Part shown: positions 8,584-18,057 of the stretch, one piece after another
Layout: each line of letters begins with the position of its first letter
Numbering within the stretch: the stretch's first letter is position 1
Translations under genes and position numbers: made by a program
NCBI GenBank assembly: GCA_020832925.1
Contig: JAJHRF010000003.1
Span: 19,840-83,839, forward strand
DNA from: Desulfurococcaceae archaeon
Lineage (GTDB): Archaea > Thermoproteota > Thermoprotei_A > Sulfolobales > Ignisphaeraceae
Direction of reading: 5' to 3'
DNA length: 64,000 nucleotides
The notes under the pieces: model-generated
The model's database searches: none
Seen by the model: the letters and a program-made list of their open reading frames with translations, nothing else
Told to the model about the DNA's origin: nothing

Positions 8584-9546
8584 ATGGTGTCTGATATTGA
8601 GATCTCAGAAGAAGAACTGCAAGAACTTGAGGAAGAGCTGAAGAAGTTTGAGGAGAGTAAAAGCCATAAAGCAGAGCAACCGAAGCGTGAGAAAGTAGAG
8701 AAAGAAGTTAAGGTCTACACCAAAACTCCAGGTCTGACAAGAGTATCGACAGGGATTCTAGAACTGGATGAAGCTTTAGAAGGTGGTGTACCTAAAGGTT
8801 CGTGGGTTGCTATAACAGGGGAACCTGGTACAGGTAAATCGATTCTCTGTATACATTTTGCATGGGCAGGTCTAAAAGCGGGGGACCCTATAGTGTACGT
8901 AACTACAGAGGCTGAGTTTAGGGATGTTGTTAGACAAGCTAAGATTTTTGGGATGGATTTTGAGCAGTTCAATATATACGATATATCAAGTAGTAGAGAG
9001 CCTTCTGAAACACCGAGCATAGTTGTTATAGATATCTTCGGTCTGCTTAAGATAGCTAGACAAATGTCTGAGTCGATATCTCTGGATGTAGAGTCCACGA
9101 GGAAGAGGAGGTTTGCTGCATTAGATATACAAACTCTTACAGTAGCTATACATGAAGCTTATAAAGTCTTAGGAGTTTTGAAGGAAGGAGGTAAAACCCC
9201 TATAAAACATGTAAGGCTTATTATAGATTCTCTGAGTGCTTTTTGGGCTGATAAACCAGCTATGGCTAGAAAATATAGTTACGAACTAAAGATAGCTACA
9301 CATAGAGAGAATGTGACAGCATACTTAGTATCACAGTACGCAATGACGACAAAGTCTACTTTTGGTTTCGGACTTGAGCACATAGCTGATGGTGTAATTC
9401 ATCTATGGATGGATGATGTTGAAACTAAGAAGGAGGTTATAAGGTATATGATCATAAAAAAGATGAGGTTGACGAACCATGCTAAGCACGCATTCAGAGT
9501 AGAGATAGTCCCGGGTAAGGGAGTAGTACTAACACCAGTTAAATAG
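8584..9546 (+). CDS. KaiC-like RecA-superfamily ATPase
   Basis: This is a single-domain KaiC/RadA-related ATPase, possibly in signalling or DNA-linked regulation. After an acidic-basic N-terminal coil of about 45 residues come STGILELDEALEGGVPKGSW, Walker A GEPGTGKS (79-86), TTEAEFRDVVRQA, and Walker B in RLIIDSLSAFW, then SQYAMTTKSTFGFGLEHIADG. The ATG at 8584 is preferred over one 48 bases upstream because AGGTG at 8572-8576 sits just before it and conserved residues begin there. It is monocistronic in appearance, with AT-rich upstream DNA. Crenarchaeal KaiC paralogs have no single known role. Confidence 0.85.
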   Translation: MVSDIEISEEELQELEEELKKFEESKSHKAEQPKREKVEKEVKVYTKTPGLTRVSTGILELDEALEGGVPKGSWVAITGEPGTGKSILCIHFAWAGLKAGDPIVYVTTEAEFRDVVRQAKIFGMDFEQFNIYDISSSREPSETPSIVVIDIFGLLKIARQMSESISLDVESTRKRRFAALDIQTLTVAIHEAYKVLGVLKEGGKTPIKHVRLIIDSLSAFWADKPAMARKYSYELKIATHRENVTAYLVSQYAMTTKSTFGFGLEHIADGVIHLWMDDVETKKEVIRYMIIKKMRLTNHAKHAFRVEIVPGKGVVLTPVK

Positions 9547-9574
9547 AGAAAGGAATTAAGCTTATCTTCTCGTT

Positions 9575-9910
9575 CTACACCTTAGGTTTACGTTTAATCA
9601 ATTTATTGATGGTATCTACAATCTTATTCGCAAGTTCATTTAAATCCCTAGCAAATATGTAAAGCCCTTCTGGTACATAGATTATGTATTCACATCTCCA
9701 ATAAGGTTCTAACAACTCATCAGCGAAAACAACCTTCGAATACCACGAGTTTTCGCCTTTTGCTATAAGTATTAAGAATTGATGATCTAAATACACTCCT
9801 AGGAATAGAACCTTGTTAAAGTTTTTATCAGCTATGTATAATCTTGTCATTCCTAACGACGATAACTTACATCTAATTGTTTCTATATCTGAATCTTTTA
9901 CATACACCAT
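9575..9910 (-). CDS. Hypothetical protein, 111 aa
   Basis: I do not recognise this protein. It is 111 residues, soluble, of mixed strands and helices (TRLYIADKNFNKVLFLGVYL, then a C-terminal amphipathic helix around LNELANKIVDTINKLIKRK). It is convergent with the KaiC-like gene, 28 bases apart, and divergent from DUF2070. The ATG at 9910 is the only good in-frame start. Codon use resembles its neighbours, which supports a real gene, but no function can be given. Confidence 0.55.
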   Translation of the reverse strand: MVYVKDSDIETIRCKLSSLGMTRLYIADKNFNKVLFLGVYLDHQFLILIAKGENSWYSKVVFADELLEPYWRCEYIIYVPEGLYIFARDLNELANKIVDTINKLIKRKPKV

Positions 9911-10044
9911 TCTTATTCACGCTAAGAGAGGTTCTGAAATTGTTATGTATTTGCATAATAGTTAAAGTTTTTTATTAATCCACGTTAAAATTCGTAATAG
10001 TGATCGAAGATAATATGAGGTAATATATAATCAGCTAGGGGTCT

Positions 10045-11736
10045 ATGGTGTTAGATAGAAAAGCTTTGAAGTACTATAGGATGTTGAGGATACCCGTGGG
10101 TCTTTCAAAGATTTCAAAATATTTATATGCATGCTCATATATGATAATAATTTCACCGTACTTATACAGGTATTTTTTAAGCGGTATGAGAAACTATAGA
10201 GAAGTCTATGTATTGATTATTCATAGTTTCTTCATAGCCTTTTTACCATTATTTATAAAAATGCTTGTTGATTACATGAAGATACGTCAATGTATTAACA
10301 TGTCATTATTCCTCTTAGTGCCGGGGATCCCTATCGAGATTGCAGGAATATTCCTAGGAATAGAAGGGTTAGCGTATGTCGTAGTACCTATAATTGGTGT
10401 AATTGCTATAAGGAGCTTTACGTATTCAAGATCAAAGTCTATGATGATCATTTTCTATACCCTCATTGCAGAGCTAATATTTACTTTAGTCTTCGATATT
10501 ACTTTAATACACTTTATATCGCGATTTATACTGTTATCAATCTCTATAGCGGTTTCGCTAATCTTTACCGAATCTTTAGCTTACAGAGAAGGATTTGATA
10601 TATACAGAGTAACAAGTTCGTGGATCAAAACCTTGCTTCTAAATGACGAAGAAGAATTCTCAGCCATTATGAATGAAATCGGGTTTGATACAGAGACATT
10701 AACACATGTAATGATGTTCGAATTCAATTCTAGATATGTTGCTTTAGTAGTTCCAGAGATTCATTATGGCCCCTTTAGAAACATTGGTAGTGCTTCCCTT
10801 CCACAGATACTCGATAATATACTTGAACCTCATAATATAGCTGTAGTAGCGTTACATGGTGCGTGTTCACATGAGCGAAACCTGGTGAGTTTTAATGAAA
10901 GTTTAAGATATGGGTATAGTGTTGCAGACATGTTAATTACAAAGAAGAGGTTTAGAGAAGATATGTTGAATGAGCCTTTTAGAGTCTATACGGATTTCTT
11001 CGAAGCTTTCGTAATTCAAACAAATACAGCGTCCTACATCTTCATATCTACACCTACAAGAGGTAACGACGATATACCGTACGAAATACAGAAAAAAGCT
11101 GTTGAACTTGGTAAACTATATGGATTTGAAGATGTTGTAATAATAGATGCTCACAACGTAGAAGGTATGTCGATAACGGATCCTAAGGTTTATGAGGGAG
11201 TTCTTTTAGCATCGTTATCTAAATCAAGTAGACAGTGTGAGGATCTTTACGTAGGGTTTGGTGAAGCATGTGTCAAAGGAATAGTTAGAGGTTTATGTAA
11301 CAACAAGGTTAAGGTGATAACTATTAAATGCAATAACAAACTCTATGGTCTTATATATCTCTACGGAAATAATGCTGAAAGAGGTGTTCGAGAAGAGCTA
11401 AGAAAAATTGCGTTAAAATACGGCTATAGCGATGTTGAAGTCATTACAGCTGACGATCATAGTTGCTCCGGTATCGATTTTGATGCACCTTACCATACAA
11501 TAGAGTTGAATAGTTCTCTAATAAGAGCTGTTGAAGTAGCGCTAAAGAATAGCTTAAGCAATTTTGAAAAGGGAAGAGTTTACATAGCGAGATTGCATAT
11601 ACAAACTAAAATAGTTGGACCTAAAATATTCAGATTGCTTGAAGTAGCTAAGATTCTAAGCAGGAAGGTTCTTAAATATTTAGTATTCTCATATCTTCTC
11701 ATCTACATCATGGTCTTGATTTTGGTGTTCATATAG
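10045..11736 (+). CDS. DUF2070 family membrane protein
   Basis: This is an archaeal integral membrane protein of 563 residues. About six hydrophobic segments fill the first 180 residues, then comes a long soluble domain with VALVVPEIHYGPFRNIGSAS and VALHGACSHERNLVSF, and a final membrane helix (LVFSYLLIYIMVLILVFI). These His- and Asp-containing motifs mark DUF2070. The soluble part looks metal-binding (HYGP, HGACSHE, DAHN, DDHSC), but no reaction is known. It lies just upstream of cdvA on the same strand, with a separate cdvA promoter in the 75-bp gap. Confidence 0.85.
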   Translation: MVLDRKALKYYRMLRIPVGLSKISKYLYACSYMIIISPYLYRYFLSGMRNYREVYVLIIHSFFIAFLPLFIKMLVDYMKIRQCINMSLFLLVPGIPIEIAGIFLGIEGLAYVVVPIIGVIAIRSFTYSRSKSMMIIFYTLIAELIFTLVFDITLIHFISRFILLSISIAVSLIFTESLAYREGFDIYRVTSSWIKTLLLNDEEEFSAIMNEIGFDTETLTHVMMFEFNSRYVALVVPEIHYGPFRNIGSASLPQILDNILEPHNIAVVALHGACSHERNLVSFNESLRYGYSVADMLITKKRFREDMLNEPFRVYTDFFEAFVIQTNTASYIFISTPTRGNDDIPYEIQKKAVELGKLYGFEDVVIIDAHNVEGMSITDPKVYEGVLLASLSKSSRQCEDLYVGFGEACVKGIVRGLCNNKVKVITIKCNNKLYGLIYLYGNNAERGVREELRKIALKYGYSDVEVITADDHSCSGIDFDAPYHTIELNSSLIRAVEVALKNSLSNFEKGRVYIARLHIQTKIVGPKIFRLLEVAKILSRKVLKYLVFSYLLIYIMVLILVFI

Positions 11737-11764
11737 ATATGATTGTATGTTAATGTATGTCACA

Positions 11765-11778
11765 CTTTTTATAAATAG
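11765..11778 (+). promoter_or_regulatory. TATA-box promoter of cdvA
   Basis: CTTTTTATAAATAG lies about 40 bp before the cdvA ATG. Archaeal transcription usually begins 25-27 bp after the TATA centre, predicting a start near 11798 and a very short leader carrying the AGGTG Shine-Dalgarno at 11800-11804. The match is by eye. Confidence 0.6.
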
Positions 11779-11811
11779 CTATTGTTATAGTCTAAAAATA
11801 GGTGTTAAGAC

Positions 11812-12501
11812 ATGAGTATATCAATAGAGAGGATTGCTCCGTACTTAGGGCAGCCTATATATGATGTTTACGGTCGAAAACTTGGCGTAGTTGTTGGAGT
11901 ATATAGCGAAGTTGATGGAGCTGTAACAGCTATTGAGATAATGGTAAATGATGCAATATATGAAACTATCCCTGCTGATAAGCTAGGTGTGAAGGACGAT
12001 AATGTTAAAGTAATGCCGGAATGGCTTGCAGAAGCACAAAAGATAGAGAAGAAAATGGATGTACTAAAGAAGAGAATAATTGCTTTAGAAGAATTGTTTA
12101 AGAAAGGACAAATCCCGCAACATGCGTATAAAGAGTTGAAAGAGAAATTCGAAAAGGAGCTGAATAAGATTAGAAATGATGTAAAGAATCTCAAAGAGGT
12201 GATGAGGAAGAGGATGTATGAAATCGAAAATTTCGTAATACACATCGAAAAAGCTATGACAAATCTGTTAGTAAGCTATACCTCAGGAGAGTTGCCAGAG
12301 AATGGATTCAAGGTTTCAGCTGATAATCTAAGGTTTGCAAAACAAGCATCTTTAGAAGAGAAGAAAGATTTAGAGAAACATTCAGCCTTGATAACAAAAC
12401 TTGAAGAAGAATTAGCATCAGCTCTTAGCCAGCAAGAGAAACAAGAGATTGTACCAGCAACTCCCCAGGCCGGACCTATAGCAGTAAAGATTGCTACGTA
12501 G
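11812..12501 (+). CDS. cdvA: Cell division protein CdvA
   Basis: CdvA is the crenarchaeal membrane-recruiting protein that positions the ESCRT-III division ring at mid-cell. The 229 residues comprise a PRC-barrel domain (about 5-75, LGQPIYDVYGRKLGVVVGVY), a long coiled coil (about 75-170) and a Pro/Gln tail that in Sulfolobus contacts the winged helix of CdvB. The start ATG has AGGTG seven bases upstream. It heads cdvA-cdvB, with cdvB starting 32 bases after its stop. Length and domain order are normal. In Sulfolobus this operon is cell-cycle regulated; no such element was identified here. Confidence 0.93.
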   Translation: MSISIERIAPYLGQPIYDVYGRKLGVVVGVYSEVDGAVTAIEIMVNDAIYETIPADKLGVKDDNVKVMPEWLAEAQKIEKKMDVLKKRIIALEELFKKGQIPQHAYKELKEKFEKELNKIRNDVKNLKEVMRKRMYEIENFVIHIEKAMTNLLVSYTSGELPENGFKVSADNLRFAKQASLEEKKDLEKHSALITKLEEELASALSQQEKQEIVPATPQAGPIAVKIAT

Positions 12502-12533
12502 ATTAGATGAAAAGTATTCTAAGGAGGAACACT

Positions 12534-13391
12534 ATGTCAATTCCTGCAGGTATTTTTGATTCATTTGCAAGATTGATAAGGATAACATCTAGGGATTCGC
12601 ATAAAAATGCCCTGATCTACCTCATCTCATCGATAAACGAACTAAGAACTAGATTAGAGGAGATTAAGAGGAGATTAAAAGAGAGAGATGAAGAGTTATT
12701 GGCAAATGCTGTAAAAGCTCTAAGCTATAGTGATAGAGACAGAGCTTCAATATATGCTGCTGAAATAGCTGAGGTTAGGAAACTGATGAAGGTTGTAAAT
12801 GTAGCTCTCCTTGCAACAGAAAGACTTTTAGAAAGGCTTAAGACTATGGACATAGTAAGCGATATGAGGAAACCGCTATCTTTAGCTATAGGGATACTTA
12901 CAGAGTTAAGACAGAGGTTCAGCAACACGATGCCTGAACTAGCCTTAGCTGTGGAGACTATCGTTAGCAACGTTAATACTCTAGCATCATCTACGCAAGC
13001 TCCTGAGACTAGTGTAAATATTGCAGTGAATAGTAAGGAGATAGAGGAGATAATCAAGGAGGCAGAGGTAAAAGCTGAAGAGAACATGAAATTGAGTTTG
13101 CAGCCCATACCTACACAGTTAAGATCTATTATTGAAACTATAAATCAGAATGTAGCTAGATATATTGATCAAGAGGATAAATTCATAAGCAGTAGAAGTA
13201 CCGTGAGCTTGTCTACACCAACATCGTATATGAAATTGAGTAATCTAGATATAGCAATATATCAGTACATTATTAAGAATAATGGAGTATTAGATATAAA
13301 CGAATGTATGAAAAAGTTCGGCGTAACTAGAGAAGATATTATGAATTCTCTTAAAAGGTTAGAACAAGCTGGATTAATTAGAATTACGTAA
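12534..13391 (+). CDS. cdvB: ESCRT-III-like cell division protein CdvB
   Basis: CdvB is the ESCRT-III (Snf7-related) polymer of the archaeal division ring. From ATG 12534 it has 285 residues: a charged helical ESCRT-III core (about 15-170, ELRTRLEEIKRRLKERDEEL onward), a linker, and a C-terminal winged helix (LDIAIYQYIIKNNGVLDINE to the end) that marks CdvB rather than its shorter paralogs. AAGGAGGA at 12521-12528 precedes ATG 12534 at ideal spacing, so I prefer it over the ATG at 12507. It is cotranscribed with cdvA by position. Confidence 0.93.
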   Translation: MSIPAGIFDSFARLIRITSRDSHKNALIYLISSINELRTRLEEIKRRLKERDEELLANAVKALSYSDRDRASIYAAEIAEVRKLMKVVNVALLATERLLERLKTMDIVSDMRKPLSLAIGILTELRQRFSNTMPELALAVETIVSNVNTLASSTQAPETSVNIAVNSKEIEEIIKEAEVKAEENMKLSLQPIPTQLRSIIETINQNVARYIDQEDKFISSRSTVSLSTPTSYMKLSNLDIAIYQYIIKNNGVLDINECMKKFGVTREDIMNSLKRLEQAGLIRIT

Positions 13392-13412
13392 GTTGTTTTT
13401 AGCGGCTATTCC

Positions 13413-13421
13413 TTTTTAATA
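13413..13421 (+). promoter_or_regulatory. Possible TATA box for leaderless cdvC mRNA
   Basis: TTTTTAATA in the 52-bp cdvB-cdvC gap has its centre about 26 bp before the TTG/GTG start region of cdvC. This geometry would give a leaderless transcript starting at the first codon. No Shine-Dalgarno sequence precedes cdvC, which fits. Read-through from cdvB is also possible. Confidence 0.45.
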
Positions 13422-13443
13422 ATATCTCAAGAATTGAATAGAT

Positions 13444-14580
13444 TTGGTGACGGTTTTGAGTAGAGAATATCTTGAAAGTCTTGCGAGAAGATATCTAAAT
13501 GAAGCCATGATCAACGAAAAAGTTGGTAATAAAATAGATGCAGCAAAAAATTATAGAAAAGCGTCAGAGATCTTTATGATGTTAAGCAATAATTATAAAG
13601 ACGCTATATCGGCTAGTATTTATAAAAGCTTAGCTGAATCTTGTGTCAAGAAAGCTGAAGAATTGGAAAAGGAGTCTCAGATAGCTATAGCCGTCAATAA
13701 TGCAGGAGATAATAATCTAGAAGAAGCTGTTAAGGAGTTCATTATAGTCAGAAAAACTTCAGTAAGATTCGAAGATGTTATAGGGCTTGATAATGTAAAG
13801 CAAACACTTATAGAAACTATCGTATATCCATATAAAAGACCTGACTTATTCCCGTTAGGTTGGCCTAAAGGTATACTTATGTATGGACCTCCTGGATGTG
13901 GTAAAACCTTGATAGTTGCAGCCCTTGTTAACGAGATCGACGGAATTTTTATGCATGTTAACGCAGCTAACTTAATGTCTAAATGGCTTGGAGAATCAGA
14001 GAAAAAAGTTGCAGCAATATTTAACTATGCACGTAAAGTTGGTTTAACGAAACCAGTCATAATATTCCTCGATGAAGCTGATGCATTATTAGGTGTGTAC
14101 GAGCATGAAATTGGAGGAGAAGTAAGGGTTAGAAACCAGTTCTTACAAGAAATGGATGGGTTATTAGATAAAGGTGAAAAAAACTTTGTATACGTTATTG
14201 CAGCTACAAATAAACCTTGGAGACTTGATACAGGTTTCTTAAGAAGATTTCAGAAAAGAATATATGTACCTGCACCAGATCTTCAAGCACGGAGGCAACT
14301 ATTCGAATATTATACAAAACCATTCAACTTGTCACTGGATGTTGATTTAAATAAACTTGCTGAACTAACAGAAGGCTATTCAGCAAGCGACATAAGAGAT
14401 ATAGTGTTAGATGCATATCTAAGAACTCTAAGGGAATTATTCCGATCAGGAGATGTAGAAGGTAAACCGAGACCTATATCAATGCAAGATTTTCTTGAGG
14501 TCCTGAAAATACGTAAACCTAGTATATCGAAAGAGCTTTTAAAGAGATATGAAGAGTGGTCTGCAATGTATGGGAGTTGA
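13444..14580 (+). CDS. cdvC: Vps4-like AAA ATPase CdvC
   Basis: CdvC is the AAA+ ATPase that remodels ESCRT-III polymers during archaeal cytokinesis. The 378 residues show an N-terminal MIT domain (about 5-75, three helices), a linker, and an AAA core with Walker A GPPGCGKT (148-155), Walker B IIFLDEAD (206-213) and an FLRRF arginine-finger region; LTEGYSASDIRDIV lies in the lid. The start is TTG 13444 or the adjoining GTG 13447. No Shine-Dalgarno is seen, while a TATA-like box lies 26 bp upstream, so a leaderless mRNA is likely. It completes the cdvABC cluster. Confidence 0.95.
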   Translation: MVTVLSREYLESLARRYLNEAMINEKVGNKIDAAKNYRKASEIFMMLSNNYKDAISASIYKSLAESCVKKAEELEKESQIAIAVNNAGDNNLEEAVKEFIIVRKTSVRFEDVIGLDNVKQTLIETIVYPYKRPDLFPLGWPKGILMYGPPGCGKTLIVAALVNEIDGIFMHVNAANLMSKWLGESEKKVAAIFNYARKVGLTKPVIIFLDEADALLGVYEHEIGGEVRVRNQFLQEMDGLLDKGEKNFVYVIAATNKPWRLDTGFLRRFQKRIYVPAPDLQARRQLFEYYTKPFNLSLDVDLNKLAELTEGYSASDIRDIVLDAYLRTLRELFRSGDVEGKPRPISMQDFLEVLKIRKPSISKELLKRYEEWSAMYGS

Positions 14581-14600
14581 ACCTCATAATGAGCTTTAGT

Positions 14601-15008
14601 TCATTTCTTTATTTCAGCTAACTCAAGAAGTTCTGGGATGAATTTCAGTACATCGTCTATAGTCACAATCCCTATAACCCTTCCAGCTTTATTAACCACA
14701 GGTATATGTCCATGACCTGTCCCGATCATAAGCATTATAACATCTTTTAAAGATGTTTCAGGCTCTACCACAGTTACAGGTCTAGACACTATATCTATGA
14801 TCTTGGTTAATTTAAGATCGAGATTTTTTGCAACAGCTTTTATGACTATATCTTTTGCTGTTACCACACCTAAGACTCGATCCAGTTCGTCTACAACTAT
14901 GAGTGAAGCTATATTATACCTCTCCATAACCTTTATACTTTCGTAAACCGTGGTGTCACCACGTACCTTAATAGGGTTAGGCACCATAACATCTGAAGCC
15001 TTTAACAC
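14601..15008 (-). CDS. Tandem CBS-domain protein
   Basis: The 135-residue protein consists of two CBS domains (about 5-60 and 70-128), with motifs ASDVMVPNPIKVRGDTTVYE and VLGVVTAKDIVIKAV, then GHGHIPVVNKAGRVIGIVTI. Such stand-alone pairs bind adenine nucleotides or SAM and act as sensors. No fused effector is present. It ends 20 bases from convergent cdvC and starts 20 bases downstream of the NFACT gene stop, so it may be cotranscribed with NFACT. Ligand and target are unknown. Confidence 0.88.
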   Translation of the reverse strand: MLKASDVMVPNPIKVRGDTTVYESIKVMERYNIASLIVVDELDRVLGVVTAKDIVIKAVAKNLDLKLTKIIDIVSRPVTVVEPETSLKDVIMLMIGTGHGHIPVVNKAGRVIGIVTIDDVLKFIPELLELAEIKK

Positions 15009-15028
15009 TATACTACACCTTTATCTAC

Positions 15029-16990
15029 TTACTCACAGGAGCCTTTTAGCACTTTTTTCACAACCTTACTCTTGCCTGGTAATTTTGTAGCGATATCGTT
15101 TAAATCTATTAATGAAGCTAGCTCCTCACATTTTTCATCCCTCAAATACTCTATAAAATCTTTAGCTATACTACGAGGATCTTCGTTGCCTGGAATTATC
15201 ACAATATACGCTACCACTCTCTTATCTAACACATATTCAGGGCCTATCACTACTCGAGGGACTTTATCTCTAACTTCTATTCCTATCGCTAATCTAAGGT
15301 TTATATTCCTTAAATAATTTCTTTCACCGTATACCATGTAAGATCCCTTAGGCAGGTACTGACCAGATGGTGGAGATAACGAGATTTGAGATCCATAAAC
15401 CCAGAAAACATCAATACTCATCAACTTTAATTTCCAAGCTTTACTATAACATGCTGCAATAACTGCCGCTTCCTTAATAGTGTCAAGGTCAGCTTCTTTT
15501 CCTCGTGTTTTTATGACTACCGTACTTGCCCCATGTATATCAGCATGAAGTACGATATCGTGGGGTTCCAAAAGTTTTCTAATTATTTTAATGTTTTGAG
15601 CAGCATCTTTACCCCCTATGACTAGGAATCCCGACGACGAGATATACCATATGAAAGTTTCGTACCATTCCCTGAATCTACTTAACCTAGTACTTATCTT
15701 CTTCTCTCTCAATTTCATCTCTTTCATAAGTGCTTCTAATAATGTTTCAAACTTTTTTCTTTCTTCCTCTGCTCTAGCTATGGACTTTTCTAAACCTGCT
15801 ATAGCTTTACGTAGATCGGTATAAAGTTCAACAAAGCTCTTCGTTACATCGAATTCTAGTACTACATTATTTATTTTTATAGTGTATATACCCTTGTTAG
15901 GATATATCTCTTCAACATAGTTACAATTCTTAACATAGCTCCAACCAAGCGATTTAATAGTATTAACAACACATTCATGGGTTTGCTCTAAATCAGCATA
16001 CATATACTCTACAATGGATAACTTAGTTTTAAGATTTTCTAATTCGTTTCGCATACCAGTTAAAAGCTTATCTATTCTCTCTAAAGCTCTCTTAGTACTC
16101 TCTATTTCGCTTCTCAATTTTTCAGACATCGATATCAGTAGATTCGCTTCGAATTCTTTCTCAAAAAATTTATTTATTGCTTCATTGAAGGTCTTAAAGA
16201 ATTCTATTCTATAGGTTCCAGATGTAAACTTAGGTAGTAGACGATGATAGAATCCTATTGGGATATTGTCGTCAGTATAAACAATACAAGGTTTATATTC
16301 GTTTATATCGATAACAAGATCTCTATACACAGAATTGATGCAGAGCATATGTTCATTTGTTAGATCTGAAATTCTGAAACCTTTTAAATTACATTGTATA
16401 ACTATACTCTCAGCTATTTCTGGTGGAAGCCCTGTTTCTTTAATCAATACCTTAGTGATTTCATCATTAAGCTGTAACCGCAACTCATTTAGAACAGAAA
16501 TTATGTTGTCATGGCATTTAGCTACCATAGGAGGTGGCACATATTTTATCCCTGGCTTTATAACTCTATCTTTCATAACTCTATACTCATTACATAGCTC
16601 CACCTTATCTTGATTATCTAGCACACAAATACTGCCCCTAGGGAGTAGTTCTATGACAAGTTTTCTTAGCTTATCTTTGCACTCAACTTCTATGTATAGA
16701 ACTCTTTCACATGGTATTTGACGAAGCTCGCGTATACGGCAGTTCTTTAACAATGATCGCCATATCCTCTGGTTTTTTTCATCAAATTCATCTATCTTTA
16801 GATCACTAAATGAAATACTTACACGTTTTGATGGCTCCATTATTAACCAGTAATATAGATTCTTTGTACTATTGTAAAGCTTGATGATTAGTATTGATAT
16901 AGGCTTAATGTAGTATAGGTTATCTATATAAGATTTCTCGAGGATCTCTTTCTGTTCTCTTAACCATATTTTTAAATCCACCCAACTCAT
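15029..16990 (-). CDS. NFACT family protein (Rqc2/NEMF homolog)
   Basis: This is the archaeal homolog of NEMF/Rqc2/RqcH, which binds peptidyl-tRNA on stalled 60S/50S subunits and promotes C-terminal tailing and nascent-chain quality control. The product is about 653 residues: NFACT-N (WVDLKIWLREQKEIL), an HhH-like middle, a long coiled coil (about 290-440) and NFACT-R/DUF814 with HADIHGASTVVIKTRG and YGSQISLSPPSGQYLPKGSY. I chose ATG 16990, where family similarity begins; an in-frame ATG at 17026 would overlap the divergent gene at 17020. Both arms of the family are intact. Confidence 0.9.
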   Translation of the reverse strand: MSWVDLKIWLREQKEILEKSYIDNLYYIKPISILIIKLYNSTKNLYYWLIMEPSKRVSISFSDLKIDEFDEKNQRIWRSLLKNCRIRELRQIPCERVLYIEVECKDKLRKLVIELLPRGSICVLDNQDKVELCNEYRVMKDRVIKPGIKYVPPPMVAKCHDNIISVLNELRLQLNDEITKVLIKETGLPPEIAESIVIQCNLKGFRISDLTNEHMLCINSVYRDLVIDINEYKPCIVYTDDNIPIGFYHRLLPKFTSGTYRIEFFKTFNEAINKFFEKEFEANLLISMSEKLRSEIESTKRALERIDKLLTGMRNELENLKTKLSIVEYMYADLEQTHECVVNTIKSLGWSYVKNCNYVEEIYPNKGIYTIKINNVVLEFDVTKSFVELYTDLRKAIAGLEKSIARAEEERKKFETLLEALMKEMKLREKKISTRLSRFREWYETFIWYISSSGFLVIGGKDAAQNIKIIRKLLEPHDIVLHADIHGASTVVIKTRGKEADLDTIKEAAVIAACYSKAWKLKLMSIDVFWVYGSQISLSPPSGQYLPKGSYMVYGERNYLRNINLRLAIGIEVRDKVPRVVIGPEYVLDKRVVAYIVIIPGNEDPRSIAKDFIEYLRDEKCEELASLIDLNDIATKLPGKSKVVKKVLKGSCE

Positions 16991-17019
16991 ACTATTTTTT
17001 CTACGGGGTTCGCTTCGCA

Positions 17020-17346
17020 ATGACATACTCAGCCACTAATCCATATAAGGGTTTTAGAGATCAGCTAATTATACTATTTTTAAGAGGGATATATGGAATT
17101 ATAGTGGCGTTAATGCTTCACACAATATTCTCAGCAGATTTAAATACAGTCTTAGTGCTGAAAGTTTTGTTCGGCGATTACTACAACTACTTTACATGGA
17201 TATACCTTTTAGGGTTGTATCCCGTCTCTATAGTCATAATAAAACTTCTAACGAATGCAAAGAGAAAATATGATCTGTATCTCCGAGGTCTATCGGTGTA
17301 CTTTGCCTCAGCCATTATAACATATACTATCATCTCTACTCCTTAG
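17020..17346 (+). CDS. Small three-helix membrane protein
   Basis: This is a 108-residue membrane protein of unknown family with three hydrophobic segments: about 18-38 (FLRGIYGIIVALMLHTIF), 58-76 (TWIYLLGLYPVSIVIIKLL) and 88-106. It is divergent from the NFACT gene. Its 3' end overlaps the convergent SPOUT methyltransferase gene by 39 bases. The Shine-Dalgarno is weak. Conservation of the composition (FRDQLIILFLRG amphipathic lead) suggests a real gene, but no function can be inferred. Confidence 0.6.
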   Translation: MTYSATNPYKGFRDQLIILFLRGIYGIIVALMLHTIFSADLNTVLVLKVLFGDYYNYFTWIYLLGLYPVSIVIIKLLTNAKRKYDLYLRGLSVYFASAIITYTIISTP

Positions 17347-17949
17347 AATTCTCTGTTCATATATAGGTACATACTCCGCCACTACATCAAGATAATCTTC
17401 AGGCAATACTATATGACCTTCATCATTTACAGGAAATGCGTATGGTAAGAATATTTCCAGCTCTACATCACCAAATACCTTTCTATAACGTAGTCCATAC
17501 ACAAATTTTATTTCCGATAAAGAATTTCCTTCCTCAATCTTCCTTAACACATAGATAACACCAGCAATTGTATATTGATAAGGACCAATATTACGCGCCT
17601 TAGCATGACGAAGTTTTGATGTTATATAGATCCACGTTCTTCCTCTAGGTGGATGTGATCCCATAATGCCTCCTATTACAACATATTTAGCTGATTTAAG
17701 CTCTGATGCATCTAGAGGTATGGGAGCTTTAGGATCTAGTACTATGATGTTATCAACATTTGCTAAGATATCTACAGCTGATTCCCTACTGATATTAGGT
17801 ATGTATTTAGACAAGACCTGTGCATGGCGGGGATCCTTAACATTAGTTAGCAGAAGTCTAGACCTGTAGATCTTCATAGCATATTCGTATTCTTTTAAGA
17901 TCCATCTATTTACGCAAGGCTCTAGATGCTCTATAACGACAGTAAACAT
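17308..17949 (-). CDS. SFM1-like SPOUT methyltransferase (DUF431)
   Basis: This SAM-dependent SPOUT-fold protein belongs to the former DUF431 family; yeast Sfm1 methylates an arginine of ribosomal protein Rps3, and archaeal members may act on protein or RNA. From ATG 17949 it has 213 residues, beginning FTVVIEHLEPCVNRWILKEY. The signature VIGGIMGSHPPRGRTWIYIT at the SAM knot is clear. An AGGAT sequence precedes ATG 17949 at good spacing, and the family N-terminus starts there, so I reject the ATG 27 bases further upstream. Overlap with the convergent membrane-protein gene is 39 bases. Confidence 0.82.
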   Translation of the reverse strand: MFTVVIEHLEPCVNRWILKEYEYAMKIYRSRLLLTNVKDPRHAQVLSKYIPNISRESAVDILANVDNIIVLDPKAPIPLDASELKSAKYVVIGGIMGSHPPRGRTWIYITSKLRHAKARNIGPYQYTIAGVIYVLRKIEEGNSLSEIKFVYGLRYRKVFGDVELEIFLPYAFPVNDEGHIVLPEDYLDVVAEYVPIYEQRILRSRDDSICYNG

Positions 17950-18057
17950 AGGCTTAATCCTGAATAAATACTTCAAAACCTAAATTTAAGTATATCTTTT
18001 TTTCCCACTAAGCTTTTATTCTGCTAAATTATAGAGTGAAATTGTTAGGGAGAGACA

